IMG/VR virus record: IMGVR_UViG_3300042885_000725
Span: 1-64,000 of that record
Reading direction: 5' to 3' (one strand)
DNA: 64,000 bases
Origin: a virus
In this document: positions 12,589 to 20,463 of the stretch, one piece after another
Numbering within the stretch: position 1 is the stretch's first letter
Layout of the letters: each line of letters begins with the position of its first letter
The notes under the pieces: generated by a model
The model's input: only the letters and a program-made list of their open reading frames with translations
Database searches by the model: none
What the model was told of the DNA's origin: nothing
Program-made: the position numbers and the translations under genes

Positions 12589-13620
12589 ATGGCAGAGAAG
12601 AAGTTTTTTGTTGATGTTAATCTTCAAGGGAATAACATCAATAATTTAAAAGCAGATACATTAGATATTACTTCTAATTTAGCAAGTGCTAATACTAAAA
12701 GAATAGTGTATTGGTCTGACCAATATTATTATTCAGATGGAACATCTTGGATTGCACTAAGTGGAGGTGGTAGTAGTTTACCAACTGGTGGAGCAACAGG
12801 AGATATTCTAGCAAAAGCAAGTGGTACTGATTATGATGTAGAATGGATAAGTAACTACACAAGTACAGTACAACATGAAGTAAAACTAGCAGAAAACATA
12901 AGCAAAGGACAGGCCGCTTATGTATCAAGTGCAAACGGAACTAACATGCTTGTAAGCAAAGCTTCAAATGCTACTGAAGCTACGTCAAGCAAAACAATGG
13001 GTCTTATTGCTTCTACAGGAGTAACTAATGATATTGTATTTCTAATTACAGAAGGATTACTAGCTGGATTAGATACAAGCACAGCAACAGCAGGAGATCC
13101 TGTATGGTTAGGAACAAATGGAAACTTAATATATGGTTTAGTAAATAAACCAGTAGCTCCAGCACATTTAGTATTTATTGGTATTGTTACCAGATCAAGT
13201 ACTACTGTAGGAGAAATCTTTGTTAAAGTACAAAATGGTTTTGAAGTTTCTGAACTACATGATGTATCTTTAAATTTATTATCTGACACTGATATTTTAT
13301 ATTATGATAGTGCTGCTTATTTATGGAAAAATGGTACATTAGAAGATATATTAACTTTAACAACAACTGGTACATCAGGAGCATCAACAATTACTGGTAA
13401 TACATTAAATATTCCACAATATTCTGGTGGTGGACCTGTAAATGCTAAAAGACATGACTATTCAGCACCTTATGATTACAATGCTTTTGCACCAGAAGGT
13501 ACACTAGATACGGATACAACTTGGACTATAACAAGATTAACAATAAATGCTGATGGTACATATACATCCGGTGTAGCTACAGGAGCATGGACTAATAGAA
13601 CAAATTTAACTTATAATTAA
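12589..13620 (+). CDS. Second MAEKKFFVD-type tail fibre
   Basis: The ATG at 12589 gives 343 residues; upstream only a GTG inside the terminator is in frame. The first 20 residues (MAEKKFFVDVNLQGNNINNL) match the start of the preceding fibre, while the rest differs. A RIVYWSDQYYYSDGTSWIAL segment (about 35-54), SLPTGGATGDILAKASGTDY (about 61-80) and a long beta-rich region follow, with a GLIASTGVTNDIVFLITEGL stretch. These are common phage fibre modules. The identical base with different shaft and tip indicates swapped or alternative fibres. The next small gene follows after one base. Confidence 0.75.
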   Translation: MAEKKFFVDVNLQGNNINNLKADTLDITSNLASANTKRIVYWSDQYYYSDGTSWIALSGGGSSLPTGGATGDILAKASGTDYDVEWISNYTSTVQHEVKLAENISKGQAAYVSSANGTNMLVSKASNATEATSSKTMGLIASTGVTNDIVFLITEGLLAGLDTSTATAGDPVWLGTNGNLIYGLVNKPVAPAHLVFIGIVTRSSTTVGEIFVKVQNGFEVSELHDVSLNLLSDTDILYYDSAAYLWKNGTLEDILTLTTTGTSGASTITGNTLNIPQYSGGGPVNAKRHDYSAPYDYNAFAPEGTLDTDTTWTITRLTINADGTYTSGVATGAWTNRTNLTYN

Positions 13621-13621
13621 G

Positions 13622-13780
13622 ATGAAACATAGTATAGTAATGAATTATATTAATGGGGGTTACTCATTAGTAATTAATAGTTTTGAAATTAATGTAGAAG
13701 GTGAAAGAGTATATATTGATAATAAAATATATACTGATAAAACTTTTGAAGAATGTATCGCTTTAATTAATGCAATCTAA
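13622..13780 (+). CDS. Small protein paired with G8-like fibre, copy 1
   Basis: 52 residues (MKHSIVMNYINGGYSLVINS...). It ends in TAATG, overlapping the start of the 13780 gene by one base. It has a clear paralogue at 15045-15203, which also overlaps a G8-like gene in the same way. The last third reads YTDKTFEECIALINAI. The strict pairing suggests a chaperone or accessory subunit of the large partner, but no family is recognised. Confidence 0.7.
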   Translation: MKHSIVMNYINGGYSLVINSFEINVEGERVYIDNKIYTDKTFEECIALINAI

Positions 13781-15033
13781 TGGCTACTATTACAACATTA
13801 AAAGCAGGTAACTGGTCAGACCCTACTGTTTGGAACGGTGGGGTTCTTCCTGGAGTAAACGATTATGCACAAGCAGGTCATGCAGTAGTAATAGACCAAG
13901 ATATTACTGTTCTTGGTTTAAGAATTACTGCAAATATTAATGGTTTTACAGTTAGTGGAAGTACAACAAGAACTATTAATTTAACTGCTACTGATGCAAT
14001 TGCTTACACAACATCAGCAGGTACATGGTTAAATATTACTAATACAGGAACTACAAATATTACTACATATTTTACTGCAAATGCTAACAATGTTGCACAG
14101 AGTTATATTAGTTGTAATAGTACAGGTGGAACTATAAATATAAATATTTTAGGTGGTTGGACATTTCCAATAAATAGTGGAGGTTCTCCAGTTTTTTTTA
14201 CAGGTACATCATCAAATCAAATTGTTAATATTACAGGTGATATATTTGAAAATAATTTGGCTCAACCTGCACTTCAAATACTAGGGACTAACAATACAGT
14301 TAATATGACTGGTAATATTGCAACATCTACTCAATCAGCACAAGTAAATAGTATTTTAGTAGCAAGTGGTTCTGTTAATAATAAGTTTAATTTAACAGGC
14401 AATATAAGTGGTGTAGGTACATTTTTAACAACAACTAATACAACTTTAAGTGTATCTTTAAACGGAATTTTACAAGGTGGTTCTGTTAATAATATGATAA
14501 ACTCATCTTCAACTGCTACATTTAAAGTTTCAGGAATAATTAGTCAACAAAATAATGTAAACCCTATTTTTGTTAAAAAAATAAGAATAGATTCAGCATT
14601 AGATACAACATGGACTTATAATACAGATGTGGTAGGTGTTAATAAAACTTTATATACATCAGGAACAGCACAAGGACAACCTGCTATAAATAATGTTAGA
14701 AGTGGTACAGTTTATGGTGCTAATTTTGAATATACAGGTACATTAATAATGGCAACACCAGCTAATGTAAGAAAAGGAGTACCAACAGATGCAACAGTAG
14801 GAACAGCTGATTTAACAGTAAATGATTTTTGGAATAAGCTTACAAGTGAACTTACTACAAGCGGAAGTGTAGGTAAATTACTTACTGATAATGTAGATAC
14901 TCAAATATCTACAAGAGCAACTGATTCAGGTGTTATAAGTGAATTAAATACATCAAGTACAGATGTTGCAGTAAGAATGAGAAATGTATCAACAGTAGGA
15001 ATTACTGGACAACAACTTGCAGGTCAAGGTTAA
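13780..15033 (+). CDS. G8-like beta-helix virion protein, copy 1
   Basis: 417 residues. Residues 1-50 (MATITTLKAGNWSDPTVWNG, then VLPGVNDYAQAGHAVVIDQD) follow the pattern G-N-W-[SN]-[DN]-P-x-[TV]-W-x-G-G-x-[LP]-P-x-x-[ND]-D, typical of G8-like domains found in Bacteroidota secreted proteins. The middle is a repetitive Asn/Thr/Ile-rich beta-helix (NITGDIFENN, VNMTGNIATS, FNLTGNISGV). The C-terminal 90 residues (VRKGVPTDATVGTADLTVND..., SGSVGKLLTDNVDTQIS) are shared with copy 2 and look like an attachment or trimerisation part. It probably binds glycans as part of a tail spike. Confidence 0.7.
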   Translation: MATITTLKAGNWSDPTVWNGGVLPGVNDYAQAGHAVVIDQDITVLGLRITANINGFTVSGSTTRTINLTATDAIAYTTSAGTWLNITNTGTTNITTYFTANANNVAQSYISCNSTGGTININILGGWTFPINSGGSPVFFTGTSSNQIVNITGDIFENNLAQPALQILGTNNTVNMTGNIATSTQSAQVNSILVASGSVNNKFNLTGNISGVGTFLTTTNTTLSVSLNGILQGGSVNNMINSSSTATFKVSGIISQQNNVNPIFVKKIRIDSALDTTWTYNTDVVGVNKTLYTSGTAQGQPAINNVRSGTVYGANFEYTGTLIMATPANVRKGVPTDATVGTADLTVNDFWNKLTSELTTSGSVGKLLTDNVDTQISTRATDSGVISELNTSSTDVAVRMRNVSTVGITGQQLAGQG

Positions 15034-15044
15034 AATTTAAATAT

Positions 15045-15203
15045 ATGAAACATAGCATAGTAATGAATTATAGTGGGGAAGGTTATTCCTTGATAATTAA
15101 CACATTTGAAATAAATGCTGAAGGTGAAAGAATTTATGATAGTTCACAAGTTTATGTAGATAAGACTTATGAAGAGTGTATAACTTTAATAAATGAAATA
15201 TAA
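15045..15203 (+). CDS. Small protein paired with G8-like fibre, copy 2
   Basis: 52 residues (MKHSIVMNYSGEGYSLIINT...), about two thirds identical by eye to the 13622-13780 product and the same length. It again overlaps the following large gene by one base (TAATG). The duplication therefore involved both genes as a unit. Confidence 0.7.
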   Translation: MKHSIVMNYSGEGYSLIINTFEINAEGERIYDSSQVYVDKTYEECITLINEI

Positions 15204-16480
15204 TGGCAACTATTATAGCTTCTAAAGCAGGCAATTGGTCTGATACTACAGTATGGACGGGTGGTGTATTACCAGGTGTAAATGATTATGCTTCAACAGC
15301 ATTTGCTATAACTTTAGACCAAGATATTACTGTTCTTGGACTAAGATTTACAACAACTGCAGGAGTAATTATTATTACTGGTTCAACTAATAGAACAATG
15401 AATTTAACTGCTACTGATGCTTTTACTTATAGTAATACAAACCCAATAAATTCAAGTTATATAGTAATAACAAATACTGCTACTACTAATATAAATTCCT
15501 ATTTTCCACTAACTGGTAGTAATTCAGGCACTAAAACAATTAATTGTAATAGTAATGGTGGTACTGTAAATATTGTTGCAACGGATGGCTTGCTATACAA
15601 TGGAGATGCTACTACAAGACAAAGTACCCCGATTCTTTTTGGTGGTTCTTCCTCAAATCAAACAGTAAATATTACAGGTAATTTAGTATCAAATAGTCTA
15701 TATCAGTTTTTTCTTACAATGGCAGGTACTAATAACACTGTTAATTTTATTGGGGACATTGGTACGTCATCAACTAGTACTCAATCTAATTTTAATATGC
15801 TTAATGGTACTAACTGCACTTTAAACATAACAGGTACAATTATAGGGAATGCAGCACAATGTATAACAGGTCTTAATTCAACAGTAAAAGTAAATGTTAA
15901 TGGTATTGTTCAAGGACAATCTACTGGAAATTTAATTGAATTAACAACTGGTAATGCTTTAGTAACCTTTTCAGGTGCCGTAACTAATCTAAATGATTTT
16001 GAAGCATTTTATTGTAAAAATTTAAGACTTAAAAACGGAGTAGAAACTCAAAAAACATATCAAACACAAGTTTTAAATCAAAATAAAACTATGTATTCAA
16101 GTGCTACTGGAATAGGAATGCCTTTTGCTACTAATGTTAGAAATGGTGTAACTTATGGTGATGCAAGTCAATTTAGTGGTAGTATGATCGTACCAACTCC
16201 TTCTGATGTAAGAGTAAATGTTCCTACTGATAATACAGTTGGTACAGGAGATTTAACGGCAGAAGATATATGGAATAAACTAACTTCTGAAATAACAACA
16301 TCAGGAAGTATAGGTAAATTATTAAAAGATAATTTAGATGCTTCAGTTTCTTCAAGAGCAAGTAACGCTGGTGTAGTTACAGAATTAAATACTTCAAGTG
16401 TAGATGTAGCGGTTAGATTAAGAAATGCATCAACTGTAGTTATTACAGGAGAGCAAATTGAACTTTCATGTGGAAATTAA
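15203..16480 (+). CDS. G8-like beta-helix virion protein, copy 2
   Basis: 425 residues, a paralogue of the 13780 gene over its full length. It has the same N-terminal motif (MATIIASKAGNWSDTTVWTG, VLPGVNDYASTAFAITLDQD), a repetitive middle (VNITGNLVSN, VNFIGDIGTSS, LNITGTIIGN) and a C-terminal V-P-T-D-[AN]-T-V-G-T-[AG]-D-L-T unit followed by SGSIGKLLKDNLDASVSSRA. Divergence is greatest in the middle, as expected for a surface that contacts a changing receptor. It is the last gene before the lysis cassette. Confidence 0.7.
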   Translation: MATIIASKAGNWSDTTVWTGGVLPGVNDYASTAFAITLDQDITVLGLRFTTTAGVIIITGSTNRTMNLTATDAFTYSNTNPINSSYIVITNTATTNINSYFPLTGSNSGTKTINCNSNGGTVNIVATDGLLYNGDATTRQSTPILFGGSSSNQTVNITGNLVSNSLYQFFLTMAGTNNTVNFIGDIGTSSTSTQSNFNMLNGTNCTLNITGTIIGNAAQCITGLNSTVKVNVNGIVQGQSTGNLIELTTGNALVTFSGAVTNLNDFEAFYCKNLRLKNGVETQKTYQTQVLNQNKTMYSSATGIGMPFATNVRNGVTYGDASQFSGSMIVPTPSDVRVNVPTDNTVGTGDLTAEDIWNKLTSEITTSGSIGKLLKDNLDASVSSRASNAGVVTELNTSSVDVAVRLRNASTVVITGEQIELSCGN

Positions 16481-16527
16481 AATTTAAATTATAAGGGTAG
16501 TTATATAAGAATATCCTAAAATTTTTT

Positions 16528-16552
16528 GTATATTATTATATATATTTATAAA
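16528..16552 (+). promoter_or_regulatory. GTATATTATTATATA promoter-like element before lysis genes
   Basis: ATTTTTTGTATATTATTATATATATTTATAAAC, 11 bases before the start at 16563. Same type as the elements at 7564 and 10852. Confidence 0.5.
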
Positions 16553-16562
16553 CTTATTAAAC

Positions 16563-16862
16563 ATGGATTCTAGTACACTAACAATTGTATTATTCATTAC
16601 AGCAACAATAGTTACTGTCTTTGGTTTCTTTTTAAAGAATGCCTATAATGATACAAGAAAAGACATTGAAATTTTACTAAAGGGAGCTCAACATCATGCT
16701 GAGGAACTTGGTAAATTAAAAGGAAAGATAGAACTTGTAGAACAAGAAGCAAGATTGAAGTATCAAGCAATTCAAGAACAAACACAGTTAGAGATAAAGA
16801 ATCTTGCAAGAAATGTAAGTGAGCTTTCAGATGCTGTAAGACAGTTTGTAATCAATAAATAA
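16563..16862 (+). CDS. Membrane-anchored coiled-coil protein, lysis-associated
   Basis: 99 residues: one N-terminal membrane helix (about residues 4-24, LTIVLFITATIVTVFGFFL) followed by a long coiled coil (about 30-95) with regular hydrophobic spacing. The layout is that of XhlA/hemolysin-type or spanin-like accessory lysis proteins. It stands directly before a holin-like gene and an endolysin-like gene, which supports a role in host lysis. A structural role cannot be excluded. Confidence 0.65.
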   Translation: MDSSTLTIVLFITATIVTVFGFFLKNAYNDTRKDIEILLKGAQHHAEELGKLKGKIELVEQEARLKYQAIQEQTQLEIKNLARNVSELSDAVRQFVINK

Positions 16863-16866
16863 TCAT

Positions 16867-17094
16867 ATGGAAGGTCTAAGTTTAAAAGAAAGATTTAAAG
16901 CACCTACACCTAAGTTTTGGAAAAAAGTGCAAAGAATAGGATTAGTTCTAACTGCTGTAGGAACAGCATTAGCAACAGCTCCAGTATCTTTACCAGCTAT
17001 AGTTGTAACAGTTGCTGGATATGCTGCATTTGGAGGAGGTTTAATAGCTACTATGTCACAGTTAACAGTAGATGATTCTCAAGTTGCAAATTAA
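16867..17094 (+). CDS. Holin-like membrane protein
   Basis: 75 residues. A basic amphipathic N-terminus (SLKERFKAPTPKFWKKVQRI) is followed by two hydrophobic segments (about 25-45 and 47-66: LVLTAVGTALATAPVSLPAI, VVTVAGYAAFGGGLIATM) with a tight turn. Size, topology and position between a coiled-coil lysis protein and an endolysin-like protein fit a small holin, which would form the inner-membrane lesion that releases the endolysin. Similar small proteins in Bacteroidota phages are commonly labelled holins. Confidence 0.7.
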   Translation: MEGLSLKERFKAPTPKFWKKVQRIGLVLTAVGTALATAPVSLPAIVVTVAGYAAFGGGLIATMSQLTVDDSQVAN

Positions 17095-17104
17095 AAATTA
17101 AAGT

Positions 17105-17698
17105 ATGACAAACGTAAGAACCTATAATGATAAAGAATTACTAAATAAAGTAAAATCTTTACCATCATTTAAAAGTGTTCCTCAAGGTTATTGGATACTT
17201 GGAATAAGATCTAATGAAGATGCAGCAAATAAGTTTGATGATAAATTTTATTTATTTAATGGTGAACTTTTTGTAACAGTAACAACAGGAACTACAAATC
17301 CGGGTACACCTGTTTTAGAAGGAGGTTTTTTAAAGTATAATAAATTAGGAGCAGCTGTAGTTAAAGCAGATGAATGGTATCATGATGTTTGGACTTATGG
17401 TCTTCATTTGGGTAAGATGCCTGCATTAAAACAAGTAGGAAATTTTATTGTTTATAGAGATGGTGACAGAGATCAAAAATCAGAAGAAATTGGGATTCCT
17501 ATTAAAGGCTCTGGCTATGGTATTAACTTCCATGCTGCTACTTATGACAGTAACTTTAAAGGTCTTCAAGAAAATATTGGTAACTGGTCTGCAGGTTGTC
17601 AGGTAGTGAATAATAAACAAAAACATTTAGAAATTATTAAACTTGTGAAACCACAAAAGAAAGTTACTTATGTTTTATTAAATGAATTTGAAGTATGA
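17105..17698 (+). CDS. Endolysin-like protein with H...SxGC catalytic motif
   Basis: 197 residues. The C-terminal half has GINFHAATYD (H143) and, 19 residues later, WSAGCQVV (S162, C165). The H-x(n)-S-x-G-C arrangement is that of L,D-transpeptidase/YkuD-fold enzymes, in which the Cys is the nucleophile. In phages the same motif occurs in putative lysins near holins. It has no signal peptide, so it would depend on the holin for release. It is more likely a peptidoglycan-active enzyme than a housekeeping transpeptidase. Neighbours on both sides are tightly packed, with a four-base overlap downstream. Confidence 0.65.
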   Translation: MTNVRTYNDKELLNKVKSLPSFKSVPQGYWILGIRSNEDAANKFDDKFYLFNGELFVTVTTGTTNPGTPVLEGGFLKYNKLGAAVVKADEWYHDVWTYGLHLGKMPALKQVGNFIVYRDGDRDQKSEEIGIPIKGSGYGINFHAATYDSNFKGLQENIGNWSAGCQVVNNKQKHLEIIKLVKPQKKVTYVLLNEFEV

Positions 17699-17853
17699 AA
17701 TTTAGAAACAATTGGAAATCCCCAACTAAACAGTGGGATAAGTTAATTTTAAAATTAAGGGTGTCAAGTCTTGATTTATTTAGTGTAGAAATAGATGTGA
17801 CTAGAGACTTCTACTCACTTACTATATTAAACTTTACAATTAAGAATAGGTAA
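17695..17853 (+). CDS. Small basic protein after the endolysin
   Basis: 52 residues (MKFRNNWKSPTKQWDKLILK...), starting inside the endolysin stop (ATGA) and ending 29 bases before a terminator. Its composition is basic and beta-like (DLFSVEIDVTRDFYSLTILN). There is no signal or lipobox, so it is not an obvious spanin. Function unknown; a lysis role is inferred only from position. Confidence 0.5.
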   Translation: MKFRNNWKSPTKQWDKLILKLRVSSLDLFSVEIDVTRDFYSLTILNFTIKNR

Positions 17854-17881
17854 TACACATTACCGTAACTCACATTACTAT

Positions 17882-17913
17882 AATCCAGGTGTATAAAGCA
17901 TCTGGATTTTTTG
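17882..17913 (+). terminator. Intrinsic terminator after the lysis cassette
   Basis: AATCCAG (17882-17888) and CTGGATT (17902-17908), followed by TTTTTG. Confidence 0.8.
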
Positions 17914-17944
17914 TTTTAAACATAATAGATTTAAACTTTATTAG

Positions 17945-17952
17945 TATCTTTG
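17945..17952 (+). promoter_or_regulatory. TAnnTTTG promoter box of the packaging operon
   Basis: TATCTTTG lies 23 bases before the start at 17976 with an A/T-rich leader (TTTAAACTTAAAAAGTATAAATT). No exact TTG at the usual distance, so moderate support. Confidence 0.4.
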
Positions 17953-17975
17953 TTTAAACTTAAAAAGTATAAATT

Positions 17976-18266
17976 ATGTCAAACCAACATGAAGAGCAAG
18001 AGTTAACTCAAGAAGAGTTAGCAGCAAGAAAAGAAGAAATGAAAGCATTTTATGATGATTCATTACCTTATTTAGAATCACAAGCAAAGTATGAAAAGTT
18101 CTTAACTGAAATTGAGGAAGCAAGATTTAAGAGAGCAACTATTCAAATGCAATGGGCTAACATCATGGCTGCACAACAAGAGCAAGATACAAGTGACCGT
18201 GAAGAGGAAAAAGAAACTGCGGAACAACATGCTCCTACAGCAGAAAGAAAACTTAAAAAATCATAA
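17976..18266 (+). CDS. Small charged helical protein
   Basis: 96 residues, strongly charged and helical (EEQELTQEELAARKEEMKAF..., LTEIEEARFKRATIQMQWAN), with a basic end. I recognise no family, although the segment around A-[KR]-Y-E-x-[FL]-L-x-E-I-E-E-x-R is one I recall in uncharacterised phage proteins of this size near packaging genes. It is first in an operon leading to the terminase. Confidence 0.7.
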   Translation: MSNQHEEQELTQEELAARKEEMKAFYDDSLPYLESQAKYEKFLTEIEEARFKRATIQMQWANIMAAQQEQDTSDREEEKETAEQHAPTAERKLKKS

Positions 18267-18268
18267 GA

Positions 18269-18658
18269 ATGGCAACAGTTAACCAAGTTCAAAAAAAGGT
18301 TAAGATGCCTAAATGGGATGTGGTTAAGTTTCAGATATTAACTCATTGCTATATTAACCGTATAGTGATGAGTGAATCTGATTTAAACTGTTTAACTCTA
18401 TTAAGTTTTAACCAACCAATAGAGCTTACTCATTTTTGTTATGATGCTTCTTCAGAAGAGGACTGGATATTCAAGTCACCTCAAACTGTTAGAAACTGTG
18501 TAAACAAAGCTGAGAAGAATGGATTGATAGTAAAAGATCCAAATAATAAAAAACAAGTGATGTTAAATCCAGCATTGAAAATACAAACAGCAGGTACAAT
18601 TTTACTTGATTATAAATTATTAGGTTATGAATCCGAAGAAAGCAGTCAACCTGTATAA
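18269..18658 (+). CDS. Winged-helix-like protein near the terminase
   Basis: 129 residues. Residues about 22-115 look like a winged-helix domain: helices around LTHCYINRIVMSESDLNCLT, a recognition-helix candidate SPQTVRNCVNKAEKNGLI, then a wing (VKDPNNKKQVMLNPAL). A DNA-binding role in transcription or packaging is possible. It lies between a charged helical protein and an HU-like gene, three genes in a row that could touch DNA. The similarity is by eye only. Confidence 0.6.
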   Translation: MATVNQVQKKVKMPKWDVVKFQILTHCYINRIVMSESDLNCLTLLSFNQPIELTHFCYDASSEEDWIFKSPQTVRNCVNKAEKNGLIVKDPNNKKQVMLNPALKIQTAGTILLDYKLLGYESEESSQPV

Positions 18659-19016
18659 AACAATTTCTGAGGAATTAGAAGTTGATAGTAATTTAGTAGA
18701 GGACTTAATGGACTATGTATATAAAACATTAAAGAAAAATCTTACTAACTTATCTCATCCTAGAATTAATGTAGATGGTTTAGGACAATTTGTAGCTAAA
18801 CCATATGCTATTAAAAAAGGTATTGAAACTATAGAAACAAAACTAATCACTCATGACACATCAACATTTGCCGCATACCAACATAAAAAAGTTTTAGAAA
18901 TAAAAGTTGAGGCAATGAAGAATCTGCATGAGATGATTGTTAAAGAAGAAGAAAGAAAAACTAATTTTAAAAAATCTAAAGATGAAGCCAAACTTAAAGG
19001 AGATTTGGAAAAATAG
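18627..19016 (+). CDS. HU/IHF-like DNA-binding protein
   Basis: 129 residues. The first 100 match the HU/IHF superfamily layout: two helices (AVNLYKTISEELEVDSNLVE, DLMDYVYKTLKKNL), then a strand with I-N-V-D-G-L-G-Q-F (47-55), the counterpart of the I-x-G-F-G-x-F motif, and a basic arm region. The C-terminus is a lysine/glutamate-rich helix. Such proteins bend DNA. A homologue near head genes is also a feature of crAss-like phages. It overlaps the previous gene by 32 bases. Confidence 0.7.
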   Translation: MNPKKAVNLYKTISEELEVDSNLVEDLMDYVYKTLKKNLTNLSHPRINVDGLGQFVAKPYAIKKGIETIETKLITHDTSTFAAYQHKKVLEIKVEAMKNLHEMIVKEEERKTNFKKSKDEAKLKGDLEK

Positions 19017-19026
19017 AACCCAAATC

Positions 19027-19287
19027 ATGGAAGGTGTTAAGAATTCCATTATAAGAGATAGATTTGTTGAGGAGATAGCTGCAGCTAGAATGCAACACTG
19101 TAATGCATGTGTAAGAAAAGATGATAAAGGTGACTCTTGTGCTTTAACAGGATCACAACCATGTTGTCAATTATGTGGATGCTCATTAAAATTTAAAGTA
19201 AGATCTCTTTCATCAGACTGTCCTGATTTAAGATGGAAAGCCGTAATATCAGAAGAAGATGAAGACAAACTTGACGCACTTAAATGA
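19027..19287 (+). CDS. Small cysteine-rich zinc-binding protein
   Basis: The ATG at 19027 (MEGVKNSIIRDRFVEEI, 86 residues) is chosen because the longer frame overlaps the HU-like gene and gives only lysine-rich leader. The core has H24-C25-x2-C28, C38, C46-C47-x2-C50-x-C52 and C65 (QPCCQLCGCSLKFKVRSLSS), a plausible double zinc site. I recall small proteins with H-C-N-x-C and P-C-C-x-x-C-G-C-S-L in phages of Bacteroidota, always uncharacterised. It may act in transcription or packaging. Confidence 0.75.
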   Translation: MEGVKNSIIRDRFVEEIAAARMQHCNACVRKDDKGDSCALTGSQPCCQLCGCSLKFKVRSLSSDCPDLRWKAVISEEDEDKLDALK

Positions 19288-19639
19288 TACTGGTAAGTAT
19301 GCAATGGGTGGTATAAACCAACCATTATCAATTACAGATTCAGATATATCATCTATTATTACTAGTAGCAACAGTGGTAAATGGGTACCAATGGATGGTC
19401 CTTCTGAACCTAATATAATGCTTAGTGATGAAAAGGGTACTAAAAAAATTACAGCAGAATACCTTAGACAAATAGAAAGAAATAGTGTTTCAATATTTCT
19501 TAGATTACTTGTGTTTGAAGGTAAGTTTACAAAAGAAGAAACTGATAATATTAAAAACATGCTAGAGTCTAATGATTTAGCTTCAGTAGAACTAGCATGT
19601 GTAATTTTAAAAAATGAAGGTTATGAGTATATACTTTAG
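19259..19639 (+). CDS. Unknown 126-residue protein
   Basis: Begins MKTNLTHLNDTGKYAMGGIN, with an alternative start at the Met 16 codons later. The N-terminus is polar. The C-terminal 60 residues are helical (YLRQIERNSVSIFLRLLVFE, TKEETDNIKNMLESNDLASV). The 29-base overlap with the zinc protein and 26-base overlap with the nuclease suggest coupling. No family recognised. Confidence 0.65.
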   Translation: MKTNLTHLNDTGKYAMGGINQPLSITDSDISSIITSSNSGKWVPMDGPSEPNIMLSDEKGTKKITAEYLRQIERNSVSIFLRLLVFEGKFTKEETDNIKNMLESNDLASVELACVILKNEGYEYIL

Positions 19640-20462
19640 TGCAACAGATCATACTTACAAAAGCTTAGAAACTGAAGATAAAGTTAATTGGATAAGTGTA
19701 ACAACTTTAGTTGCTCACTTTAAAAAACCTTTTGATGCTAAATCTATTGCTGCAAAAGTTTCTAAGAATAAGAGATCTAAATGGTTTGGTATTGATCCAA
19801 AGAAGATACAAGAGATTTGGGAAACCGAATCTGAAAGAGCTGTGACTATGGGAACATATTATCACAATCAGAGAGAAGCGGATCTTTGTGCATTATCATC
19901 TCTTGAAGTTGATGGAAAAAACATACCTATTTTTATTCCTAATGAAACAACAGAAAGTGGTATAAAACTTGCACCTAGTCAGAAGCTAGAAGAAGGAGTA
20001 TATCCGGAACATATGGTATATCTTAAATCTGCAGGTATCTGTGGTCAATCAGATTTAGTTGAAGTGGTGAATGGTAAAATAAACATCATTGACTACAAGA
20101 CAAACAAAGAGATCAAGAAAGAATCTTTTGTAAACTGGGAAGGAGCTTCAGATAAATTACAATTTCCATTAGATGGTTTAGATGATTGTAACTTTAATCA
20201 TTATGCAATCCAGTTAAGTATTTACATGTACATCATGCTTAAACATAATCCTAAATTAAAACCAGGAAAAATGTTTATACACCATGTTGTATTTGAAGTA
20301 GAGTCTGAAGATGAGTATGGATATCCAGTTATTAAACTTGATCATAATGGAGATCCTGTAATAAAAGATGTAATTCCCATGGCAATTCCGTATCTTGTAG
20401 ATGAGGTTAATGCTTTAATGCATTATATCAAAGACAACAAAATAGTAATTAAAAAGAAATAG
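19614..20462 (+). CDS. PD-(D/E)XK nuclease (RecB/Cas4-like)
   Basis: 282 residues; a second possible start lies three codons in (MSIYFSATDHTY). The RecB/Cas4-type exonuclease motifs are all present: MGTYYH with H84, an E132 in YPEH, D147 in CGQSDLVE, and D160-Y-K162 in INIIDYKTNKE. These residues bind two metals and cut DNA. It lies two genes before the terminase and may process recombination or packaging intermediates. It has no helicase domain and no Cas-like four-cysteine cluster, so a CRISPR role is unlikely. Confidence 0.8.
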   Translation: MKVMSIYFSATDHTYKSLETEDKVNWISVTTLVAHFKKPFDAKSIAAKVSKNKRSKWFGIDPKKIQEIWETESERAVTMGTYYHNQREADLCALSSLEVDGKNIPIFIPNETTESGIKLAPSQKLEEGVYPEHMVYLKSAGICGQSDLVEVVNGKINIIDYKTNKEIKKESFVNWEGASDKLQFPLDGLDDCNFNHYAIQLSIYMYIMLKHNPKLKPGKMFIHHVVFEVESEDEYGYPVIKLDHNGDPVIKDVIPMAIPYLVDEVNALMHYIKDNKIVIKKK

Positions 20463-20463
20463 T

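Noticed and set aside
19614-20462. Cas4 as part of a CRISPR system
   Set aside because: PD-(D/E)XK motifs are present, but there is no four-cysteine iron-sulphur cluster, no cas1/cas2 neighbour and no array.
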